Shown here one piece after another: positions 15,269 through 24,435 of a DNA stretch of 64,000 nt (position 1 is the first letter of the stretch; each line of letters starts with the position of its first letter). The DNA comes from Pseudokineococcus marinus (GTDB lineage Bacteria > Actinomycetota > Actinomycetes > Actinomycetales > Quadrisphaeraceae): the NCBI RefSeq assembly GCF_037482405.1, contig NZ_JBBHZZ010000003.1:186001-250000 (forward strand), read 5' to 3'. A program made the position numbers and the translations under genes. The notes under the pieces were generated by a model that worked only from the letters and a program-made list of their open reading frames with translations, had not been told where the DNA came from and did not search any database.

Positions 15269-16425
15269 GGCGCCGCCGCACGCCCGTGCGCCCGGACGTC
15301 CCGCTCGTCGGCGCCGTCGCCGACCCGACCGCGCCCGACCCGGCTGACGACGCCGCCGGGCGCCCGCGGCGCCGGCGGCGCAGCGGTGCCCGTCGGGCCG
15401 TCGCCGCGCTCGTCATGGTGCTGGCGCTGGCGCTCGTCGTGGGCGCCGGCATCGTCGGCTGGAACTTCGTCAGCCCCCTCCTGGACCGCGAGCCGGCCCC
15501 CGAGGACTACGCCGGCCCGGGCACCGGCGAGGTGCAGGTGCAGGTCGAGCAGGGGGACACCGGCCAGGACATCGGCGAGGCGCTCGTCGAGGCCGGCGTC
15601 GTCCGGACGGTCGGGGCCTTCACCACGGCCGCGGCCGCCGACCCCGAGTCGGCGAGCATCCAGCCGGGCACGTACGCCCTGCGGGAGGAGATGTCGGCGG
15701 CCTCCGCCCTGGACCTGCTGCTGTCCCCGTCGGCCCGGGTCGACCTCCAGGTGCAGCTCATCGAGGGGCTGCGCGCCGCGGACGCCCTGGCGCAGATCGA
15801 GGCCGACACCGGCCTCGCCGTCGACGAGCTGCGCGCCGCGGCGACCGACCCGTCGGTGCCGCTGCCCGCCGAGGCGCAGGGCAACCTCGAGGGCTACCTC
15901 TTCCCCGCCACGTACACCTTCGAGCCGGACGTCACGGCCGTCGAGGTCGTCTCCACCATGGTGGCCCGCGCCGAGCGGGGCCTCGTCGAGGGCGGCGTCC
16001 CGCCGGAGGAGTGGCACCGCACCATGACGGTCGCCAGCCTCGTCGAGGCCGAGGCGTCCCGCGAGGAGGACCGCCCGAGGGTCGCCCGCGTCATCGAGAA
16101 CCGCGTCGACGCCGGCATGCCCCTGCAGTTCGACACGACCGTCGACTACGCCACGGGCAAGCGCGGCGTGACGACGACGGACGAGGACCGCGCCACGGAC
16201 TCGCCCTACAACACCTACGTCTACCCGGGGCTGCCGCCGGGGCCGATCAACTCGCCGGGGGACAGCGCCATCGCCGCCGCGGTGAACCCCGCCGACGGCC
16301 CGTGGATGTACTTCGTGGCCGTCAACCCCTCGACGGGGGAGACGCGGTTCGCCGTCACCTTCGACGAGCACCAGCAGAACGTCCGCCTCTTCCAGCAGTG
16401 GCTGCGCGAGAACGGCAGTGACTGA
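15265..16425 (+). CDS. mltG: Endolytic murein transglycosylase MltG (YceG-like)
   Basis: 386 residues. A basic cytoplasmic N-terminus ends in RRRRRSGARR and is followed by one transmembrane helix (AALVMVLALALVVGAGIVG). The extracytoplasmic YceG domain contains LEGYLFPATYTF and the catalytic Glu261 in ASLVEAEASREEDRPRVA, corresponding to the ASIVEKET Glu of E. coli MltG. GLPPGPINSPG closes the fold. It cleaves nascent glycan strands. GTG 15265 overlaps the ruvX stop, and the 3' end overlaps aroE by 8 nt. Confidence 0.93.
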   Translation: MRRRRTPVRPDVPLVGAVADPTAPDPADDAAGRPRRRRRSGARRAVAALVMVLALALVVGAGIVGWNFVSPLLDREPAPEDYAGPGTGEVQVQVEQGDTGQDIGEALVEAGVVRTVGAFTTAAAADPESASIQPGTYALREEMSAASALDLLLSPSARVDLQVQLIEGLRAADALAQIEADTGLAVDELRAAATDPSVPLPAEAQGNLEGYLFPATYTFEPDVTAVEVVSTMVARAERGLVEGGVPPEEWHRTMTVASLVEAEASREEDRPRVARVIENRVDAGMPLQFDTTVDYATGKRGVTTTDEDRATDSPYNTYVYPGLPPGPINSPGDSAIAAAVNPADGPWMYFVAVNPSTGETRFAVTFDEHQQNVRLFQQWLRENGSD

Positions 16426-17326
16426 CGCACCGCCTCCGCCCTCGGGCACGTCGGGGGACGGCGCCGGAGGCCCGCGACGGGCGGCCGTCCTCGGCTCGCC
16501 CGTCGCCCACTCCCTGTCGCCCGCGATGCACCGGGCGGCGTACGCGGCGATGGCCCTCGACGGGTGGACCTACGACGCCCGGGACGTCACGGAGACCGAG
16601 CTGCCCGCCGTGCTCGCGGCGTGCGGGCCCGAGTGGGCCGGGCTGTCGCTGACGATGCCGCTCAAGCGGGCCGTCCTGCCGCTGCTCGGCGAGCTCGACG
16701 AGGTCGCCCGCGCCACGGGCGTCGTCAACACCGTCACCTGGCGGGGCGAGGGGGCCGCGCGCGAGGCGCTCGGCGCCAACACCGACGTCGAGGGGATCGC
16801 GGGGGCGCTGAGCCCGCTCCTCGCCGCGGCGCCCGAGCACGGCGTGGTCCTGGGCGGCGGGGCGACCGGGGTCTCCGCCGTCGCCGCGCTGGCGTCCCTG
16901 GGCTGCCGCCGCGTCGTCGCGCTCGTCCGCTCGCCCGAGCGGGCCGCCGCCCTCCGGGAGGTGGGTGCGCGCAGCGGCGTCGCGGTGGCGCTCGAGCCCT
17001 TCGCCGAGGCGGCCGCCCGCACGGCGGCGGCCGACGTCGTCGTCAGCACGGCTCCGGCCGGGGCGGCCGACGCCCTGGCCGCGGAGGTCGCGGCCGCCTC
17101 GGGCGGCGGCCACCGGGGCGTGCTCCTGGACGTCGTCTACGACCCCTGGCCGACCGCGCTGGCGGCGGCCTGGCGGGGCCCCGTCGTCGACGGCTTCGAG
17201 ATGCTCGTGCGCCAGGCCGTGGGGCAGGTGCGGCTCATGACGGGGGCTGCGCCGTCGCCGGACCTGCTGCGCGAGGCCGGACGGGCCGAGCGCCGACGGC
17301 GCGCCGCGGCGACGCCGGCGCGCTGA
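16418..17326 (+). CDS. aroE: Shikimate dehydrogenase
   Basis: 302 residues, NADP-dependent reduction of 3-dehydroshikimate. The shikimate-binding VLGSPVAHSLSPAMH is at residues ~27-41. MPLKRAVLP holds the catalytic Lys and ANTDVEG the partner Asp. The cofactor loop reads GGGATGVSAVAAL. The C-terminal GFEMLVRQAVGQ is the usual closing helix. The tail after it is basic. It is co-transcribed with mltG, and aroC, aroB, aroK and aroQ lie beyond the pilus locus. Confidence 0.93.
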   Translation: MTDAPPPPSGTSGDGAGGPRRAAVLGSPVAHSLSPAMHRAAYAAMALDGWTYDARDVTETELPAVLAACGPEWAGLSLTMPLKRAVLPLLGELDEVARATGVVNTVTWRGEGAAREALGANTDVEGIAGALSPLLAAAPEHGVVLGGGATGVSAVAALASLGCRRVVALVRSPERAAALREVGARSGVAVALEPFAEAAARTAAADVVVSTAPAGAADALAAEVAAASGGGHRGVLLDVVYDPWPTALAAAWRGPVVDGFEMLVRQAVGQVRLMTGAAPSPDLLREAGRAERRRRAAATPAR

Positions 17327-17404
17327 GGGGGGCGCCAGCAGCGGGGGAGCGAGGCCGGTCGGGCGGTCGCCGCGCGCACCCGGGCGTCGGCCCCGGGGCG
17401 CGGC

Positions 17405-17430
17405 TCAAGCCCCCGGCGACGCGTGCCGAT
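17405..17430 (+). promoter_or_regulatory. FliA/WhiG-like promoter of pilB
   Basis: TCAAG (17405-17409), 15 nt spacer, GCCGAT (17425-17430). This matches the -35/-10 pattern of the FliA/WhiG (sigma-28) group, TAAA-N15/16-GCCGATAA. It lies 75 nt before the pilB GTG and is one of five near-identical sites in the pilus locus. Confidence 0.7.
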
Positions 17431-17505
17431 GCCCCCGTCGGCCCCTCGCCGCGCCCCCGCCGCCCCCACCCGGGCGGCCGCGGCCCGGGGCCGTGGAGGC
17501 CGCGC

Positions 17506-19185
17506 GTGAGGACCCGCACCCGCATCGGCGACCTGCTCGTGCAGCAGGGCGTCATCACGCCCGAGCAGCTCGACGAGGCGCTGATCCACCAGCAGACGAC
17601 GCGCCAGCGGCTCGGCCAGGCGCTCGTCAGCACCCGGGCCATCACCGAGTCGCAGCTCGTCGCGACGCTGGCCGCCCAGGTGGGCCTGGGCTTCGTCGAC
17701 CTCACCGAGCACCCCGTGGACCCCTCGGCCGTCGCACGCGTCCCCGCCTCGCTGTGCCGGCGCAGCCACCTGCTGCCGATCGGCCTCGACGCAGAGCGCC
17801 GCCTCGTCGTCGCCATGGCGGACCCGGGCGACGTCGTCGCCCTCGACGACCTGCGGAGCATCACGGGCCTCGACGTCGTGCCCGTCGTGGCGACGCGCGA
17901 GGACCTCACCGCCGCCGTCGAGCGCTTCTGCCGCGCGGACGCCGACCTCGACGACCTCACCTCGGCGATCTCGGCGGACGTGGACCCGCAGGACGACCTG
18001 TCCCTCGTCGCCGCCGCGGTCGAGGACGCGCCGATCGTCCGCTACGTCAACCTGCTCATCGACCAGGCCATCACCGACCGCGCGTCCGACATCCACATCG
18101 AGCCGGGCGAGCACGAGCTGCGCGTCCGGTTCCGCATCGACGGCGTCCTCCACGAGGTCATGCGCTCGCCCCGCTCGGTGCAGTCGGGCGTCATCTCCCG
18201 GCTGAAGATCATGGCGGACATCGACATCGCCGAGCGGCGCCGGCCCCAGGACGGCCGCCTCTCCGTGGTGCACCACGGGCGCAAGATCGACCTGCGCGTG
18301 GCCACGCTGCCGACCGTGTGGGGCGAGAAGGTCGTCATGCGCATCCTCGACAACTCCACCGCGAGCCTCGACCTCGCCGACCTCGGCTTCAGCGACGCCA
18401 ACCACGAGCGGTACGCGACGAGCTACCGCAAGCCCTACGGCATGGTGCTCGTCACCGGCCCCACCGGGTCCGGGAAGTCGACGACGCTCTACGCCACGCT
18501 CAACATCGTCAGCCGGCCCGAGATCAACGTCATCACCGTCGAGGACCCGGTCGAGTACCGGCTCCCCGGCATCAACCAGGTGCAGGTCAACGTCAAGGCC
18601 GGGCTGACCTTCGCCGGGGCCCTGCGCTCCATCCTCCGCTCGGACCCCGACGTCGTCCTCCTCGGCGAGATCCGCGACGCGGAGACGGCGACCATCGCCG
18701 TCGAGGCGGCCCTCACCGGCCACCTCGTCCTCTCGACGCTGCACACCAACGACGCGCCCTCGGCGATCACCCGGCTCACCGAGATGGGGATCGAGCCCTT
18801 CCTCGTCGGGTCCGCGCTCGACTGCGTGCTCGCCCAGCGCCTCGCCCGGCGGCTGTGCGGGCGCTGCAAGGAGGCCTACCAGCCCGACGAGCACACGCTC
18901 GCGCTCGCCGGTTACCCGCACGAGCCCGGGACGCCGCTGCCCGTGCTGCACCGCCCCGTCGGCTGCCCGCACTGCTCGCGCACCGGCTACAAGGGGCGCC
19001 TGGCCCTCCACGAGGTCATGACGGTCACCGAGGGCGTCGAGCGCCTCGCCGTCGAGCGCGCGTCCTCCTCCGACATCGCCCGCCTCGCGGCGGGGGAGGG
19101 GATGACGAGCCTGCGCGCGGACGGCTGGGCCAAGGTCGCCGCGGGGCTGACCTCGGTCGAGGAGGTCCTGCGCGTCGTGGCGTGA
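17506..19185 (+). CDS. pilB: Type IV pilus extension ATPase PilB
   Basis: 559-residue secretion ATPase of the GspE/PilB family that powers pilin polymerisation at the inner face of the membrane. The N-terminal MshEN-like domain occupies residues 1-150. The catalytic domain has Walker A GPTGSGKSTT near 319-328, the Asp box ITVEDPVEYRLPG and the Walker B region DPDVVLLGEIRDAETA. The His box is HLVLSTLHTND. A tetracysteine zinc site (CGRCKE and CPHCSRTGYKGR) is typical of extension rather than retraction ATPases. GTG 17506 has GGAGG 6 nt upstream. It is the first gene of the pilus locus. Confidence 0.95.
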   Translation: MRTRTRIGDLLVQQGVITPEQLDEALIHQQTTRQRLGQALVSTRAITESQLVATLAAQVGLGFVDLTEHPVDPSAVARVPASLCRRSHLLPIGLDAERRLVVAMADPGDVVALDDLRSITGLDVVPVVATREDLTAAVERFCRADADLDDLTSAISADVDPQDDLSLVAAAVEDAPIVRYVNLLIDQAITDRASDIHIEPGEHELRVRFRIDGVLHEVMRSPRSVQSGVISRLKIMADIDIAERRRPQDGRLSVVHHGRKIDLRVATLPTVWGEKVVMRILDNSTASLDLADLGFSDANHERYATSYRKPYGMVLVTGPTGSGKSTTLYATLNIVSRPEINVITVEDPVEYRLPGINQVQVNVKAGLTFAGALRSILRSDPDVVLLGEIRDAETATIAVEAALTGHLVLSTLHTNDAPSAITRLTEMGIEPFLVGSALDCVLAQRLARRLCGRCKEAYQPDEHTLALAGYPHEPGTPLPVLHRPVGCPHCSRTGYKGRLALHEVMTVTEGVERLAVERASSSDIARLAAGEGMTSLRADGWAKVAAGLTSVEEVLRVVA

Positions 19186-19284
19186 CGCCGCCCACGCCCA
19201 CGCCGACGCCCACGTCGCCCCGGAGCCGGACCGAGGTCGACCATGGCACGGCCTCAGGGCCGACTGCCGCAGAGCGGGGTCCGC

Positions 19285-19310
19285 TCAAGGCCCGCGCCCG
19301 TCCAGCCGAT
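19285..19310 (+). promoter_or_regulatory. FliA/WhiG-like promoter of pilT
   Basis: TCAAG, 15 nt, GCCGAT, ending only 9 nt before the pilT ATG at 19320. No ribosome-binding site lies between, so the transcript is probably leaderless or nearly so. Confidence 0.68.
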
Positions 19311-19319
19311 GACCCGCGC

Positions 19320-20528
19320 ATGGAGCTGCAGCCCCTCGGCGACCCGTCCCCTGCGCCCCCGCCGAGCCCTGCGGTGGCGCCCGAGCGGGTCGTGGCGGGA
19401 GCGATTCGCCTGCCCGACGCCCTCCTGCCGCAGCCGCGCAGCGGCGACGTCCCGCCCGAGCCGGAGGTCGACGTCGTCGCCGCCCTCGTCGCCATGACGG
19501 CCGCGGGGGCCTCGGACCTGCACCTGACCGCCGGCGTCCCGCCGACGGTCCGCGTGCGCGGCGAGCTCGCCGCCCTCCCGGGGTTCCCGACCTGCGAGCC
19601 GGCGGCGCTGCGGCGCGGCCTGTACGGGATGCTCACGCAGAAGCACCGCGAGCGCTTCGAGGAGCACCTCGAGCTCGACCTGGCCCACGCGGTGCCGGGG
19701 GTCGGTCGCTTCCGCGTCAACCTCTACAAGCAGCGGGGGAGCGTCGGGGCGGCCTTCCGGGCCATCCCGAACGAGCTGCGGGCGCTCGAGGAGCTCGGGG
19801 TGCCGCCGGCCGTCGCGACCTTCGCCCACCTGCCCCGCGGTCTCGTCCTCGTGACGGGGCCGACGGGCTCGGGCAAGTCGACGACCCTGGCCGCCATCAT
19901 CGACCTCGCCAACCGCACCCGGCGCGACCACATCATGACCGTCGAGGACCCCATCGAGTTCCTCCACCAGCACAAGGGCTGCGTGGTCAACCAGCGGGAG
20001 GTGGGGGAGGACACCCGGTCCTTCACCGCCGCGCTGAAGCACGCCCTGCGCCAGGACCCCGACATCATCCTCGTCGGGGAGCTGCGGGACCTCGAGACCA
20101 TCTCCATCGCCCTCACCGCCGCCGAGACCGGGCACCTCGTCCTCGCCACCCTGCACACCCAGGACGCCGCGCAGACGATCGACCGCGTCGTCGACGTCTT
20201 CCCCGCCGACCAGCAGGACCAGGTGCGGACGATGCTCGCGAGCGCCCTGCAGGGCGTCGTCTCCCAGACGCTGTGCAAGCGCGCCGACGGCCGCGGCCGG
20301 GCCGTCGCCACCGAGGTGCTCATGGCGACCCCGGCGGTCCGCAACCTCATCCGCGAGGGCAAGACCCACCAGCTCCCCTCGGCGCTCCAGGCGGGTGGCG
20401 CGGCCGGGATGCACTCCCTCGACCAGCACCTCGCCGAGCTCGTCCGGGTGGGCGCGGTCACCTACGAGCACGCGATGGACAAGAGCTCGAACCCGGCGGA
20501 CCTGGCCCGCCTCTGCGGCCGGGCCTGA
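19320..20528 (+). CDS. pilT: Type IV pilus retraction ATPase PilT
   Basis: 402 residues, hexameric ATPase that depolymerises the pilus for twitching motility or DNA uptake. It has the PilT-type entry GASDLHLTAGVPPTVRVRG, Walker A GPTGSGKSTT at about 180-189, the Asp box MTVEDPIEFLH and the Walker B region DPDIILVGELRDLETI. The His box is HLVLATLHTQDA. The terminal AGGAAGMHSLDQHLAELVR matches the retraction-specific C-terminus, and there is no zinc tetracysteine. ATG 19320 (MELQPLGD) was chosen because the promoter ends 9 nt before it and the upstream frame is low-complexity. Confidence 0.93.
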   Translation: MELQPLGDPSPAPPPSPAVAPERVVAGAIRLPDALLPQPRSGDVPPEPEVDVVAALVAMTAAGASDLHLTAGVPPTVRVRGELAALPGFPTCEPAALRRGLYGMLTQKHRERFEEHLELDLAHAVPGVGRFRVNLYKQRGSVGAAFRAIPNELRALEELGVPPAVATFAHLPRGLVLVTGPTGSGKSTTLAAIIDLANRTRRDHIMTVEDPIEFLHQHKGCVVNQREVGEDTRSFTAALKHALRQDPDIILVGELRDLETISIALTAAETGHLVLATLHTQDAAQTIDRVVDVFPADQQDQVRTMLASALQGVVSQTLCKRADGRGRAVATEVLMATPAVRNLIREGKTHQLPSALQAGGAAGMHSLDQHLAELVRVGAVTYEHAMDKSSNPADLARLCGRA

Positions 20529-20539
20529 GAGGAGCAGCG

Positions 20540-21763
20540 ATGGCGACCGCCACGAAGACCTACGAGTACTCCGTCCGGGACGCCTCGGGCTCCCTCGTCA
20601 CCGGCTCGCTCGACGCCGCGAGCGAGGAGGCCCTCGTCGCCCGTCTCAGGGGGATGGGCTACGCCCCGGTGTCGCTGCACGAGAAGGGGACCGGGCTCAA
20701 CCGGGAGATCACCCTGCCGGGCGGGGACCGGGTCACGCTCAAGGACCTCGCCGTCATGTCACGGCAGTTCGCGACCATGGTCGGCGCCGGGCTCTCGCTC
20801 GTCCGCTCGCTGTCCATCCTCGCGGAGCAGAGCGAGTCGAAGGGCCTGCAGAAGGCGCTCGCGGACGTCCGGGGGAAGGTGGAGACCGGGACGTCGCTGT
20901 CCGACGGGCTGGCGGCGCACCCTCGCGTCTTCCCACCCCTCATGACGAGCATGGTGCGCGCCGGCGAGGTCGGCGGGTTCCTCGACGCCGTGCTCCTGCA
21001 GGTCGCCGAGACCTTCGAGGCCGAGGCGAAGCTCCGCGCCAAGATCAAGTCGGCCATGACGTACCCCGTGGTCGTCTTCGTCATGGCGGTCCTCGCGACG
21101 GCGGGGATGCTCGTCTTCATCGTCCCGGTCTTCGCGACGATGTTCAGCGACCTGGGCGGCGAGCTGCCGCTGCCGACGCAGGTGCTCGTGGTCCTCAGCG
21201 ACCTCCTGCGCACCGTCGCCCCCGGCCTCGTCGTCCTCGGCGTCGCGGGGGCCGTCGTCTGGGGTCGCGTCCGCCACCGGGAGGGAGTGCGGGCCGTCGT
21301 CGACCCGCTCAAGCTGCGGCTGCCCGTCTTCGGCCTCCTCTTCCGCAAGGTCGCCATCAGCCGCTTCACCCGCAACCTCGGGACGATGGTCGCGTGCGGC
21401 GTGCCCATCCTCCAGAGCCTCGAGATCGTCGGCGACACCGCCGGCAACACCGTGCTCAAGAAGGCGACCGACGACGTCCGGGAGGCCGTCCGGCAGGGGC
21501 AGACCATGAGCGGCCCCCTCGCCCGCCACGCGGTCTTCCCGCCCATGGTCGTCCAGATGCTCGCCGTGGGGGAGGACACCGGCGCCCTCGACGCGATGCT
21601 CGCCAAGATCAGCGAGTTCTACGACCAGGAGGTCGAGGCCACGACGGAGGCGCTCACCTCCCTCATCGAACCGCTGATGATCGCCGTCCTGGGCTCGGTC
21701 ATCGGCGCGATGATCGTCGCTCTCTACATGCCCATCTTCAGCGTCTTCGAGCTCATCCAGTAG
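20540..21763 (+). CDS. pilC: Type IV pilus platform protein PilC
   Basis: 407 residues with two GspF/PilC repeats. The first (LAVMSRQFATMVGAGLSLVRSL through TYPVVVF) and second (ISRFTRNLGTMVACGVPILQSLE through SLIEPLMI) are each followed by membrane helices. It is the inner-membrane platform on which PilB and PilT act. The N-terminal ARC-like segment is YEYSVRDASGSLVTGSLDA. ATG 20540 has GAGAGGAG upstream and lies 11 bp after pilT. A strong hairpin terminator follows. Confidence 0.95.
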   Translation: MATATKTYEYSVRDASGSLVTGSLDAASEEALVARLRGMGYAPVSLHEKGTGLNREITLPGGDRVTLKDLAVMSRQFATMVGAGLSLVRSLSILAEQSESKGLQKALADVRGKVETGTSLSDGLAAHPRVFPPLMTSMVRAGEVGGFLDAVLLQVAETFEAEAKLRAKIKSAMTYPVVVFVMAVLATAGMLVFIVPVFATMFSDLGGELPLPTQVLVVLSDLLRTVAPGLVVLGVAGAVVWGRVRHREGVRAVVDPLKLRLPVFGLLFRKVAISRFTRNLGTMVACGVPILQSLEIVGDTAGNTVLKKATDDVREAVRQGQTMSGPLARHAVFPPMVVQMLAVGEDTGALDAMLAKISEFYDQEVEATTEALTSLIEPLMIAVLGSVIGAMIVALYMPIFSVFELIQ

Positions 21764-21784
21764 GGCCCGTCGCGTGGCCCGGCC

Positions 21785-21819
21785 AGGAGCGCCCTCGTCC
21801 GGTGGACGAGGGCGCTCCT
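21785..21819 (+). terminator. Hairpin terminator after pilC
   Basis: Perfect 16-bp stem with left arm AGGAGCGCCCTCGTCC (21785-21800) and a 3-nt loop. No U-tract follows, as is usual in high-GC actinobacteria. It separates pilB-T-C from the pilA unit. Confidence 0.8.
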
Positions 21820-21865
21820 GCACGCAGCCAGGCGGGTGACGCAGCCCCGCAGGAGGTTTGACCCC

Positions 21866-21890
21866 TCAAGGTCGAGGCCGCACGGCCGAT
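21866..21890 (+). promoter_or_regulatory. FliA/WhiG-like promoter of pilA
   Basis: TCAAG, 14-nt spacer, GCCGAT. It lies 84 nt before the major pilin ATG and immediately after the pilC terminator, where a pilin promoter is expected. Confidence 0.72.
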
Positions 21891-21974
21891 GAGGACGGGG
21901 CAAGGAGTCGCGAAGCGCAACCGCGCGCGGGCCCACCGGGCGACTCGTCCTCATCCCCTCCAGGAGATCAGCCC

Positions 21975-22427
21975 ATGATGGCTCGCATCCAGAAGTCGAT
22001 CCGCGAGAAGGACGCCGGCTTCACCCTCATCGAGCTCCTCGTCGTCATGATCATCATCGGCGTCCTCGCCGCGATCGCCGTGCCCGTGTTCCTGTCGCAG
22101 CGCTCGAAGGCGCGCCTCACCTCGGCCAAGTCCGACGCGTCGGTCATCGGCAAGGAGTTCGCCGCCTACTACGTCGACTCGGCGCTCGCCACGACGGCGT
22201 CGAGCACCGCCGCGGGCGGGGACTGGAAGATCACCGCGACCGCGGACGTCGCGACGGGCAAGCTCAGCGCCGGCAACAGCGTCACGGCCGGGTCCGGAAC
22301 GGTGAACCGCACCTACTGCGTGGTCGTCAGGACGAGCGACCCGGCCGACGGCTACGTGCTCGTGGACGGCACGGGGCTCAAGACCTTCGCCAACGCCACT
22401 CCGGTCACCAGCTGCACGCCTGCCTGA
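21975..22427 (+). CDS. pilA: Major type IV pilin (type IVa prepilin)
   Basis: 150 residues. A short basic leader MMARIQKSIREKDAG is cleaved before FTLIELLVVMIIIGVLAAIA, the type III prepilin signature with Glu at mature position 5. The globular part is Thr/Ala/Ser-rich. Two cysteines (NRTYCVV and the penultimate SCTPA) probably form the C-terminal disulfide loop. ATG 21975 has AGGAGA 9 nt upstream. An upstream in-frame start at 21858 lies before the promoter and is rejected. It has its own promoter and is followed by a hairpin that likely attenuates readthrough into the minor pilins. Confidence 0.93.
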   Translation: MMARIQKSIREKDAGFTLIELLVVMIIIGVLAAIAVPVFLSQRSKARLTSAKSDASVIGKEFAAYYVDSALATTASSTAAGGDWKITATADVATGKLSAGNSVTAGSGTVNRTYCVVVRTSDPADGYVLVDGTGLKTFANATPVTSCTPA

Positions 22428-22439
22428 CCGGCTGCGGAT

Positions 22440-22473
22440 GAGGCGGGGACCCGGTAGTCCGGGTTCCCGCCTC
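22440..22473 (+). terminator. Hairpin after pilA
   Basis: 15-bp stem GAGGCGGGGACCCGG / CCGGGTTCCCGCCTC with one G-U pair and a TAGT loop, 12 nt after the pilA stop. It is likely a (partial) terminator that sets major to minor pilin ratio. Confidence 0.75.
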
Positions 22474-22522
22474 CTGCGTCCACCGCTCCGCTCGCAGCAC
22501 CAAGCACCTAGGGAGGACCGAC

Positions 22523-23779
22523 GTGCAGCAGGACGAGGGCTTCTCGCTCGTCGAGGCCGTGGTGGCCGCGATGGTCCTGGCGATCGGCGCCGTCGCCGTC
22601 GCGTCCGTCCTCATCGGCGCGCTCGACCTCTCCCGCGGCAACAGCCAGCGCGTCCAGGCGGCCGCGCTCATGACCGCCGAGCTCGAGGCGGCGCGGGGCG
22701 TGGCGGTCGACGACCTGCCGGTCGGCACCACCACCCGGGCGGTCACCCAGCAGGGCACCACCTACACCGTCGAGCGAGCCGTCGCCTGGCTCTCCAGCGG
22801 CGCCGGCGCGGACGCCTGCCTCGTGTCGACGGCGCGCACCGTGACGAAGACCGTCGGCGTGACCGTCACCTGGCCGGCGATGGGGCGCACGCAGCCGGTG
22901 CGCGGCGACACGCAGCTGTCGCCAGGACCCACCTCCCCGGCGCTCACCGGCCAGCCCGGCGCCGTCGCCGTCGTGGTCGCGGGGGCGGACGGCGCCGGCG
23001 TCCTCGGCGTCCAGATCACGCTCGTCGGACCGACACCGTCGACGGCCACGCGGACGGCGACGACGAGCAGCACCGGCTGCGCGTCCTTCCCGGACGCCCC
23101 GGCCGGCACCTACCTCGCCACCGCCTCGCTGAGCGGCTACGTCGCCCCCACCCAGGCCGCGGCCGCGCTGACGGGCTCCTTCACCGTCGTCCCGGGCCGG
23201 GTCGCCCGGCCGCGGACGACCCTCGACCGGTCGGGAGCCATCACGGTCACCACGACGGCCCCCTCGACGACCCCCGCGGGCGTCCAGCGCACCGGGATGC
23301 CCCTCACCCTGGACGCGCCCTTCTCGGTGCCCACCACCCGGCGCCTCTACCCGTCGTGCGCCACCGTCCCGGCGGGGTCGGCGGACTGCCTCCAGGAGGG
23401 CCCGGGGGGGACCACCCACCGCGCGACCGCCCTCTTCCCGGGCACGTACCAGGTCCGCGGCTGCTCCTCGTCGACGGCCGGTGGCGTCAGCGTCGTGGTC
23501 CTGCCGGGAGGGTCGCCGACGGCGACCCTCCCCTTCGGCACCGCGGTGCTCCAGGGCCCGAACAGCGGCAGCGGCGCCCTCCCGGCGACCGTCTACGTGC
23601 GCCCCGGCACGGGCAGCGCGTGCGCGGGGGCCGCGACCCTCGCGATCAGCACCTCGTCGGGCACGGCGCTGCCGCTGCCGGACGGGCCGTGGCAGTTCTC
23701 GCGCTACGAGTCGTTCAGCTCCTCGGCGGCGACGACGGTCACGGCGGGCCAGTCGGTGACCGTGACGGTGCCGACGTGA
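22523..23779 (+). CDS. Pilin-like protein with large Ig/carboxypeptidase-regulatory-like C-terminus
   Basis: 418 residues. The very short leader MQQDEG precedes FSLVEAVVAAMVLAIGAVAV, a prepilin peptidase site with Glu5. After a pilin-like stretch to about residue 135, the chain carries two beta-rich modules with PAGTYLATASLSGYVAP and FPGTYQVRGCSSS, the pattern of carboxypeptidase-regulatory-like (transthyretin/CNA-B-like) folds. It has several paired cysteines. It is far longer than a core minor pilin, so a tip adhesin role is plausible but inferred. GTG 22523 follows GGGAGGACC. It is the first gene of the minor-pilin operon. Confidence 0.75.
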   Translation: MQQDEGFSLVEAVVAAMVLAIGAVAVASVLIGALDLSRGNSQRVQAAALMTAELEAARGVAVDDLPVGTTTRAVTQQGTTYTVERAVAWLSSGAGADACLVSTARTVTKTVGVTVTWPAMGRTQPVRGDTQLSPGPTSPALTGQPGAVAVVVAGADGAGVLGVQITLVGPTPSTATRTATTSSTGCASFPDAPAGTYLATASLSGYVAPTQAAAALTGSFTVVPGRVARPRTTLDRSGAITVTTTAPSTTPAGVQRTGMPLTLDAPFSVPTTRRLYPSCATVPAGSADCLQEGPGGTTHRATALFPGTYQVRGCSSSTAGGVSVVVLPGGSPTATLPFGTAVLQGPNSGSGALPATVYVRPGTGSACAGAATLAISTSSGTALPLPDGPWQFSRYESFSSSAATTVTAGQSVTVTVPT

Positions 23780-24435
23780 CCGCTCGACCCGGTGCAGGGG
23801 TGCTGTCCGGAGGTGAGCCCGTCCTCAGGAGGGCGCGCGGCGACGCAGGGATGTCGCTCGTCGAGCTCCTCGTCGCCATGGGCATCACCTCGGTGCTCCT
23901 CGTCGCCCTCGGCTCCGTCTTCGTCGCCGAGCTCCGCGGGACGACGGAGGTGCGCGCCAAGACCACGACCAACGCCGAGGTGCGCCTGGCGGCCGACGTC
24001 ATCGGCCGGCGGCTGCGCGTCGCCACGCCCGCCTCCCAGACGACCGCCGCCTTCCTCACGACGACGCCGTCGGAGGTGCGCTTCACGGCGAGCGTCCAGG
24101 ACGCCGCCTGGGTCGCCGACCCTGCGCAGGCGGCTCAGGACCCCCCGCTGACGACCGTCACCTACCGCTACGACGCGGCCCTCGACTGCCTCACCGAGAC
24201 GATCGCGCCGGCGAGCGCAGCGGCCCGGACCACCTGCCTGCTCCGGGGGACCAGCCCGGGTCAGACGCTCTTCACCTACTACGCCGACAGCACGGGCACC
24301 GCGACGACGACCGACCCGGTCGCCGTCCGCAGCGTGGGGCTCTCGCTGTCCTCGACCGCGACCGGTACGGGTCGCGCCTTCACCAGCGCGGTGACGACCC
24401 TCGTCACCTGCCCGAACACCGTCCCGAGGGCCTGA
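23776..24435 (+). CDS. Minor pilin-like protein (PilW/PilJ type)
   Basis: 219 residues. A 25-residue leader ends DAG and is followed by MSLVELLVAMGITSVLLVAL, a prepilin signature with Glu5 but Met in place of the usual Phe at +1. The rest is Thr/Ala-rich with three cysteines. The GTG overlaps the previous stop (GTGA) and the TGA shares one base with the next ATG, so the three genes form one coupled operon. By position it corresponds to PilW-like minor pilins that prime pilus assembly. Confidence 0.75.
   Translation: MTARPGAGVLSGGEPVLRRARGDAGMSLVELLVAMGITSVLLVALGSVFVAELRGTTEVRAKTTTNAEVRLAADVIGRRLRVATPASQTTAAFLTTTPSEVRFTASVQDAAWVADPAQAAQDPPLTTVTYRYDAALDCLTETIAPASAAARTTCLLRGTSPGQTLFTYYADSTGTATTTDPVAVRSVGLSLSSTATGTGRAFTSAVTTLVTCPNTVPRA

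Noticed and set aside
21858..21974. Upstream start for the major pilin
   Set aside because: It lies at the promoter, and the ATG at 21975 gives a normal short prepilin leader with a good ribosome-binding site.
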